From assembly GCA_963576725.1 (NCBI GenBank), contig OY755252.1, positions 23,133,450-23,197,449 on the forward strand: a stretch of 64,000 nt of DNA. The letters run 5' to 3'. The notes under the pieces were generated by a model. That model ran no database searches. It was given only the letters and a program-made list of their open reading frames with translations, and had not been told where the DNA came from. The translations under genes and the position numbers were made by a program. Numbering within the stretch: position 1 is the first letter of the stretch; every line of letters begins with the position of its first letter. Positions 58,118 to 64,000 of this stretch are shown piece after piece. Source of the stretch: Azorinus chamasolen (Eukaryota; Mollusca; Bivalvia; Cardiida; Solecurtidae).

Positions 58118-58336
58118 TACAGTAAAACCCCACTAATGCGACCACCAAAAAGGGGCATAATTCACAGTGGCAAAGGCAGGTGGTTGCTTAATGCAGGACG
58201 AAAGTTATGCAGAAAGCTCCTATAGGAGCTTTCTGCATAACTTTCGTCCTGCATTAAGCAACCACCTGCTTATGAAAACAGCCATGTTTGTTTAAGTGGT
58301 CGCATTAAGTGGTCGCATTAGTGGGGTTTTACTGTA
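58118..58336. mobile_element. TACAGTAAAACC hairpin MITE with perfect 94-bp palindrome
   Basis: TACAGTAAAACCCCACTAAT / ATTAGTGGGGTTTTACTGTA ends. 58176-58269 is a perfect inverted repeat of two 47-base arms with no spacer, from GCAGGTGGTTGCTTAATGCA to the AAAGCTCCTA|TAGGAGCTTT centre. A 13-base duplication (GTGGTCGCATTAA) sits near the right end. It ends 17 bp before the acceptor of the possible terminal exon. Confidence 0.92.
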
Positions 58337-58352
58337 TACCTTTTTTTTGCAG

Positions 58353-58465
58353 CAATCCATGATATGCAGTACAACAGGGATACAGTTTTGATGGGGAATA
58401 CCAAGACCACATTGCATACATGTATAATTTTGCACTGGTGTTTAGCAGGATATTGTAGGAGATGA
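58353..58465 (+). CDS. Possible terminal exon, unknown gene family, copy C
   Basis: After TTTTTTTTGCAG, two bases then IHDMQYNRDTVLMGN.. for 36 codons to TGA. It is longer than copies A and B, which stop sooner, so it may be a decayed version of the same end or non-coding. Confidence 0.3.
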
Positions 58466-58479
58466 ATAACTTCACTAAT

Positions 58480-59600
58480 GTTGGGAACACTATCATTAGA
58501 TACACTATAATAATGAAATTTTGTGAAACAATTTGTGGTCTTTTAAAGAAACATCATTTTTTAGTGTGGAATAAATCTATGAAATCGCCTGTATTTCTAT
58601 CCTTTTGGATGACCTTGTGTGTTTGTGTATTTCAACGACCAGTGTATAACATATCAGCTTGTGTAAATAAATAAACAACGTGATATTATATCCTGTGTCT
58701 CCATTTACGTTTATATTATGTACTAGGTCGCGTTCGTATGTTCGACCGTGCTTTTGTCATTGTACTATTTAAAATGTAAATTCACACAATATCATAAAGA
58801 GATTACAGCTTATTGATATCAAAATTATTTGACACGTATGTTGGGACTGTCTAAACGATATTCATTTTTAATGCGAAATACGTTCAGTGGTTACTTAATA
58901 CAGCTGAACACTTTAACGATCACTATATTAAATATAGGTACATGTAGATGTACTTGACGTTACTTAATGAAACACTAAAGCTATACAGAATACATTACAG
59001 AAGCTGTAGTACATGACTTCCCTTCTGCATTAAACAACCATACTCTAATACAGTAACCCCAACCGCTAGTGCGACTTTCAATAATAGGTCTAATATTAGT
59101 TCATAAAGGCAGTTTGTAGTTTAATGCATTACAGCAACAATCTTTCACAAACGATCATGCTTAAGTGGCCGAGTTCTACTGTAAGGAAAACATGTTTGTT
59201 TCAGTTTGTCTTGGAGACAAGTGACAGTTTAATGCAGGGTGACTTTAACCATGCGTTCATCAGTCACATTCCTAAAAGTATCAAAGATCTTCTCTAGCAG
59301 ACCTCCGGTTTAGAGGGGTTTTACTGTTATTATTGCAAATTCATAATGGATCTCAATACGTTAGCAAATAGTTAGAACGAAATTTAGACATAGGGTTATT
59401 TTGACCCAAACAATGTCTCGATGTATTAATTTGAGGTTAGAATCAAATGGAAGAAAATTGAAGATCAATGCCACATCGCTATGTTTGTAAGCAATGCCTC
59501 ATCTCTATGTTTGTAACAATGGATTGCATGATTCATAAAAATAAATTAGCGGATCTAGCGGAGTATTACGGGTGGATGTCAAATTTCCAAAATGTGTGAA
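58480..59600. other. No gene; decayed hairpin core at 59200-59340
   Basis: A hairpin-family remnant ends GGTTTAGAGGGGTTTTACTG at 59309-59328. The rest is AT-rich with no supported exon. Confidence 0.45.
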
Positions 59601-59604
59601 AGGA

Positions 59605-60330
59605 TCGGTAACCATGGAAACCAGTTACAATGTTACTTACAGTTCATTGTTTGATTATCAATTTAGATACTTTGCTTTCTGGGTATATTTTCATCAATTT
59701 AAACTACATTTGTAGTTATTTTCTGATATTGATAGGATAACAATTGAGAGCTTTACGTTATTTCTGTATTGTTTTACTATTTATTTTATTGTTCTCATTA
59801 ATATTCATGTGTATGCATATAATAAGGTAATTCCTAAGTATTACCGTTAAACATAAGCACACGGTCGTAGCTCTAATTCGATACCAGATTTATACAGTTA
59901 GCACAAAGCACTTGCTGTGATATGGAAGATATTTGCAGGTAGGTGTCAACTAATACGATATGTGTGAACAGTGAAATGAATGGTCACAATGGAAACAGTT
60001 AAAACGTTACTTAGAGTTAATTAGATAGTTTGTTTTCTGATGATTTAGTGGTTATGTTAAACTGCATTTAAAGTTTGTTTCGGATAGTTGTAGGATAAAA
60101 AAGTGAATAGTTTACATTATTACGTTATTTCTGTATTTTTTTACTATTTTTAATGTTCTCATTAATATTCATGAGTATGCAAATAAAGCAATTTCAGGAA
60201 ATAGCTAGAAATAAAAGCACAATGTCTTATCTTATGACTGTGATATGGACGATTTTGCAGGTATGGGCCATCATTACGGAAACTGGTGGTTGCCATGGAA
60301 ACGGTTAAAACGTTACTTAAAGTTAATCTC
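59605..60330 (+). repeat. Direct repeats (~300-370 bp) leading into the satellite
   Basis: Blocks with ATGGAAACMRTTAMAAYGTTACTTA recur at about 59615, 59987 and 60291. The first two are followed by TACGTTATTTCTGTAT and TTAATATTCATGWGTATGCA. The satellite begins inside the third block, right after AAAGTTAAT. Confidence 0.7.
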
Positions 60331-63300
60331 GCTGTTTCCTTGTGTTGCTGTTCGGGCGAGTGTTTGTTCTGTATGTGGTATTGTTCATCTATTGACGATT
60401 TTAACAGTCGAAATCTCGCTGTTTCCTTGTGTTGCTGTTCGGGCGAGTGTTTGTTCTGTATGTGGTATTGTTCATCTATTGACGATTTTAACAGTCGAAA
60501 TCTCGCTGTTTCCTTGTGTTGCTGTTCGGGCGAGTGTTTGTTCTGTATGTGGTATTGTCCATCTATTGACGATTTTAACAGTCGGAATCTCGCTGTTTCC
60601 TTGTGTTGCTGTTCGGGCGAGTGTTTGTTCTGTATGTGGTATTGTTCATCTATTGACGATTTTAACAGTCGAAATCTCGCTGTTTCCTTGTGTTGCTGTT
60701 CGGGCGAGTGTTTGTTCTGTATGTGGTATTGTTCATCTATTGACGATTTTAACTGTCGAAATATCGCTGTTTCCTTGTGTTGCTGTTCGGGCGAGTGTTT
60801 GTTCTGTATGTGGTATTGTTCATCTATTGACGATTTTAACTGTCGAAATCTCGCTGTTTCCTTGTGTTGCTGTTCGGGCGAGTGTTTGTTCTGTATGTGG
60901 TATTGTTCATCTATTGACGATTTTAACAGTCGAAATCTCGCTGTTTCCTTGTGTTGCTGTTCGGGCGAGTGTTTGTTCTGTATGTGGTATTGTTCATCTA
61001 TTGACGATTTTAACAGTCGAAATCTCGCTGTTTCCTTGTGTTGCTGTTCGGGCGAGTGTTTGTTCTGTATGTGGTATTGTTCATCTATTGACGATTTTAA
61101 CAGTCGAAATCTCGCTGTTTCCTTGTGTTGCTGTTCGGGCGAGTGTTTGTTCTGTATGTGGTATTGTTCATCTATTGACGATTTTAACTGTCGAAATCTC
61201 GCTGTTTCCTTGTGTTGCTGTTCGGGCGAGTGTTTGTTCTGTATGTGGTATTGTTAATCTATTGACGATTTTAACAGTCGAAATCTCGCTGTTTCCTTGT
61301 GTTGCTGTTCGGGCGAGTGTTTGTTCTGTATGTGGTATTGTTCATCTATTGACGATTTTAACAGTCGAAATCTCGCTGTTTCCTTGTGTTGCTGTTCGGG
61401 CGAGTGTTTGTTCTGTATGTGGTATTGTTCATCTATTGACGATTTTAACAGTCGAACTCTCGCTGTTTCCTTGTGTTGCTGTTCGGGCGAGTGTTTGTTC
61501 TGTATGTGGTATTGTTCATCTATTGACGATTTTAACAGTCGAACTCTCGCTGTTTCCTTGTGTTGCTGTTCGGGCGAGTGTTTGTTCTGTATGTGGTATT
61601 GTTCATCTATTGACGATTTTAACAGTCGAAATCTCGCTGTTTCCTTGTGTTGCTGTTCGGGCGAGTGTTTGTTCTGTATGTGGTATTGTTCATCTATTGA
61701 CGATTTTAACAGTCGAAATCTCGCTGTTTCCTTGTGTTGCTGTTCGGGCGAGTGTTTGTTCTGTATGTGGTATTGTTCATCTATTGACGATTTTAACAGT
61801 CGAAATATCGCTGTTTCCTTGTGTTGCTGTTCGGGCGAGTGTTTGTTCTGTATGTGGTATTGTTCATCTATTGACGATTTTAACTGTCGAAATCTCGCTG
61901 TTTCCTTGTGTTGCTGTTCGGGCGAGTGTTTGTTCTGTATGTGGTATTGTTCATCTATTGACGATTTTAACAGTCGAAATCTCGCTGTTTCCTTGTGTTG
62001 CTGTTCGGGCGAGTGTTTGTTCTGTATGTGGTATTGTTCATCTATTGACGATTTTAACAGTCGAAATCTCGCTGTTTCCTTGTGTTGCTGTTCGGGCGAG
62101 TGTTTGTTCTGTATGTGGTATTGTTCATCTATTGACGATTTTAACAGTCGAACTCTCGCTGTTTCCTTGTGTTGCTGTTCGGGCGAGTGTTTGTTCTGTA
62201 TGTGGTATTGTTCATCTATTGACGATTTTAACAGTCGAAATCTCGCTGTTTCCTTGTGTTGCTGTTCGGGCGAGTGTTTGTTCTGTATGTGGTATTGTTC
62301 ATCTATTGACGATTTTAACAGTCGAAATCTCGCTGTTTCCTTGTGTTGCTGTTCGGGCGAGTGTTTGTTCTGTATGTGGTATTGTTCATCTATTGACGAT
62401 TTTAACAGTCGAAATCTCGCTGTTTCCTTGTGTTGCTGTTCGGGCGAGTGTTTGTTCTGTATGTGGTATTGTTCATCTATTGACGATTTTAACAGTCGAA
62501 ATCTCGCTGTTTCCTTGTGTTGCTGTTCGGGCGAGTGTTTGTTCTGTATGTGGTATTGTTCATCTATTGACGATTTTAACAGTCGAACTCTCGCTGTTTC
62601 CTTGTGTTGCTGTTCGGGCGAGTGTTTGTTCTGTATGTGGTATTGTTCATCTATTGACGATTTTAACAGTCGAAATCTCGCTGTTTCCTTGTGTTGCTGT
62701 TCGGGCGAGTGTTTGTTCTGTATGTGGTATTGTTCATCTATTGACGATTTTAACAGTCGAAATCTCGCTGTTTCCTTGTGTTGCTGTTCGGGCGAGTGTT
62801 TGTTCTGTATGTGGTATTGTTCATCTATTGACGATTTTAACAGTCGAAATCTCGCTGTTTCCTTGTGTTGCTGTTCGGGCGAGTGTTTGTTCTGTATGTG
62901 GTATTGTTCATCTATTGACGATTTTAACAGTCGAAATCTCGCTGTTTCCTTGTGTTGCTGTTCGGGCGAGTGTTTGTTCTGTATGTGATATTGTTCATCT
63001 ATTGACGATTTTAACAGTCGAAATCTCGCTGTTTCCTTGTGTTGCTGTTCGGGCGAGTGTTTGTTCTGTATGTGGTATTGTTCATCTATTGACGATTTTA
63101 ACAGTCGAAATCTCGCTGTTTCCTTGTGTTGCTGTTCGGGCGAGTGTTTGTTCTGTATGTGGTATTGTTCATCTATTGACGATTTTAACAGTCGAAATCT
63201 CGCTGTTTCCTTGTGTTGCTGTTCGGGCGAGTGTTTGTTCTGTATGTGGTATTGTTCATCTATTGACGATTTTAACAGTCGAACTCTCGCTGTTTCCTTG

Positions 63301-64000
63301 TGTTGCTGTTCGGGCGAGTGTTTGTTCTGTATGTGGTATTGTTCATCTATTGACGATTTTAACAGTCGAAATCTCGCTGTTTCCTTGTGTTGCTGTTCGG
63401 GCGAGTGTTTGTTCTGTATGTGGTATTGTTCATCTATTGACGATTTTAACAGTCGAAATCTCGCTGTTTCCTTGTGTTGCTGTTCGGGCGAGTGTTTGTT
63501 CTGTATGTGGTATTGTTCATCTATTGACGATTTTAACAGTCGAAATCTCGCTGTTTCCTTGTGTTGCTGTTCGGGCGAGTGTTTGTTCTGTATGTGGTAT
63601 TGTTCATCTATTGACGATTTTAACAGTCGAAATCTCTCTGTTTCCTTGTGTTGCTGTTCGGGCGAGTGTTTGTTCTGTATGTGGTATTGTTCATCTATTG
63701 ACGATTTTAACAGTCGAAATCTCGCTGTTTCCTTGTGTTGCTGTTCGGGTGAGTGTTTGTTCTGTATGTGGTATTGTTCATCTATTGACGATTTTAACAG
63801 TCGAAATCTCGCTGTTTCCTTGTGTTGCTGTTTGGGCGAGTGTTTGTTCTGTATGTGGTATTGTTCATCTATTGACGATTTTAACAGTCGAAATCTCGCT
63901 GTTTCCTTGTGTTGCTGTTCGGGCGAGTGTTTGTTCTGTATGTGGTATTGTTCATCTATTGACGATTTTAACAGTCGAAATCTCGCTGTTTCCTTGTGTT
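60331..64000 (+). repeat. 87-bp satellite array, 42 full monomers, runs off the window
   Basis: Monomers start with GCTGTTTCCTTGTGTTGCTG at 60331 and every 87 bases after, up to 63985, with no insertion or deletion. Each consists of 52 bp identical to a PLE 3' tail (56746-56797, minus) and 35 bp almost identical to PLE RT coding sequence (11776-11807, minus, two differences). Recurrent variants define subtypes: CGAACT for CGAAAT, AACTGTCG for AACAGTCG, and ATCGCTG for CTCGCTG. The unit is a multiple of three and is open in one + frame as a repeat of 29 residues with seven cysteines (CCCSGECLFCMWYC within it). Nonsense variants at 61255-61257 (TAA) and 62986-62988 (TGA) interrupt it. I regard it as a satellite, not a gene, unless transcripts show otherwise. 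Confidence 0.97.

Larger units (their letters stand above)
55300..58480 (+). repeat. Segmental duplication block C (inverted)
   Basis: The reverse complement matches blocks A and B over exon 1, intron (55690-56090), exon 2, downstream sequence (57230-57790) and the possible terminal exon (58353). A PLE tail (56700-57066) and a hairpin MITE (58118-58336) were inserted afterwards. Confidence 0.7.

Noticed and set aside
60383..60417. GACGA..GTCGAAAT in the satellite as a hammerhead-like core
   Set aside because: The leading residue is T instead of C, stem II is missing, and the sequence is explained as RT coding DNA.
60286..62988. Two long open frames (323 and 563 codons) as real genes
   Set aside because: They are the satellite read in an all-or-none open frame, broken by two point nonsense variants, with no sign of codon-level constraint.
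60331..64000. CRISPR-like array
   Set aside because: There are no unique spacers; the 87-bp monomers are directly contiguous and the context is an animal genome.

Overview
This window reads as AT-rich, intron-bearing animal nuclear DNA crowded with small repeats. A marine or freshwater bivalve mollusc is the most likely source. The reasons are three-exon C-type lectin and small Cys-rich exon families, Penelope-type reverse-transcriptase remnants, and dense palindromic MITEs of a kind I associate with bivalve genomes. The phylum is an inference from style, not from a marker gene. There are no operons, no rRNA genes, no CRISPR array and no long single-exon gene. Real coding sequence is confined to short exons bounded by GT/AG sites; nearly all other open frames are chance or repeat-derived.

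Genes. (1) A C-type lectin-like domain gene lies on the + strand at 17843-20003. Its three exons join in phase and carry an EPN motif and a mutated WND motif. (2) A gene family I do not recognise is present three times: block A 1.2-4.7 kb (-), block B 27.9-33.8 kb (-), block C 55.4-58.5 kb (+). Each copy has a ~60-residue exon with the shared MYISETGYL string, a 33-35-residue exon with TWVA.LV.ELGRQ, and a possible terminal exon with Q.N.DTV. Splice phases agree between copies and the introns are also similar, so these are segmental duplications, one of them inverted. No first (signal-peptide) exon was found for either gene.

Mobile DNA. A decayed Penelope-like element (PLE) lies at about 11.1-12.8 kb (-). 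It has tandem 282-bp units in front of the RT and a 3' tail behind it. Separate 3' tails occur at 16.2-17.0, 18.6, 22.1-22.7, 30.5, 34.6 and 56.7-57.1 kb, and separate 282-bp units at 8.8-9.1 and 43.7-44.2 kb. Several MITE families with TTAA target duplications and CCCTT- or CCCAT-type ends (piggyBac-like) are scattered throughout; three insertions can be proved by empty sites inside this same window. A second hairpin family with TA-flanked TACAGTAAAACC ends (pogo/mariner-like) has at least nine copies. A ~1-kb element at 15.9-17.6, 28.7-29.7 and 42.7-43.7 kb combines a long hairpin, short inverted ends and an internal tRNA-like box A/box B module.

The most striking object is the array from 60331 to the window end: 42 complete monomers of exactly 87 bp with no length change. 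Each monomer is a chimera. 52 bp are identical to the PLE 3' tail (seen at 56746-56797, minus strand), and 35 bp derive from the coding region of the same PLE family's RT (seen at 11776-11807, minus strand). The satellite therefore seems to have been born from a tail-to-body junction of a retroelement. It stays open in one frame as a Cys-rich 29-residue repeat, broken only by two nonsense variants in the first 31 monomers.
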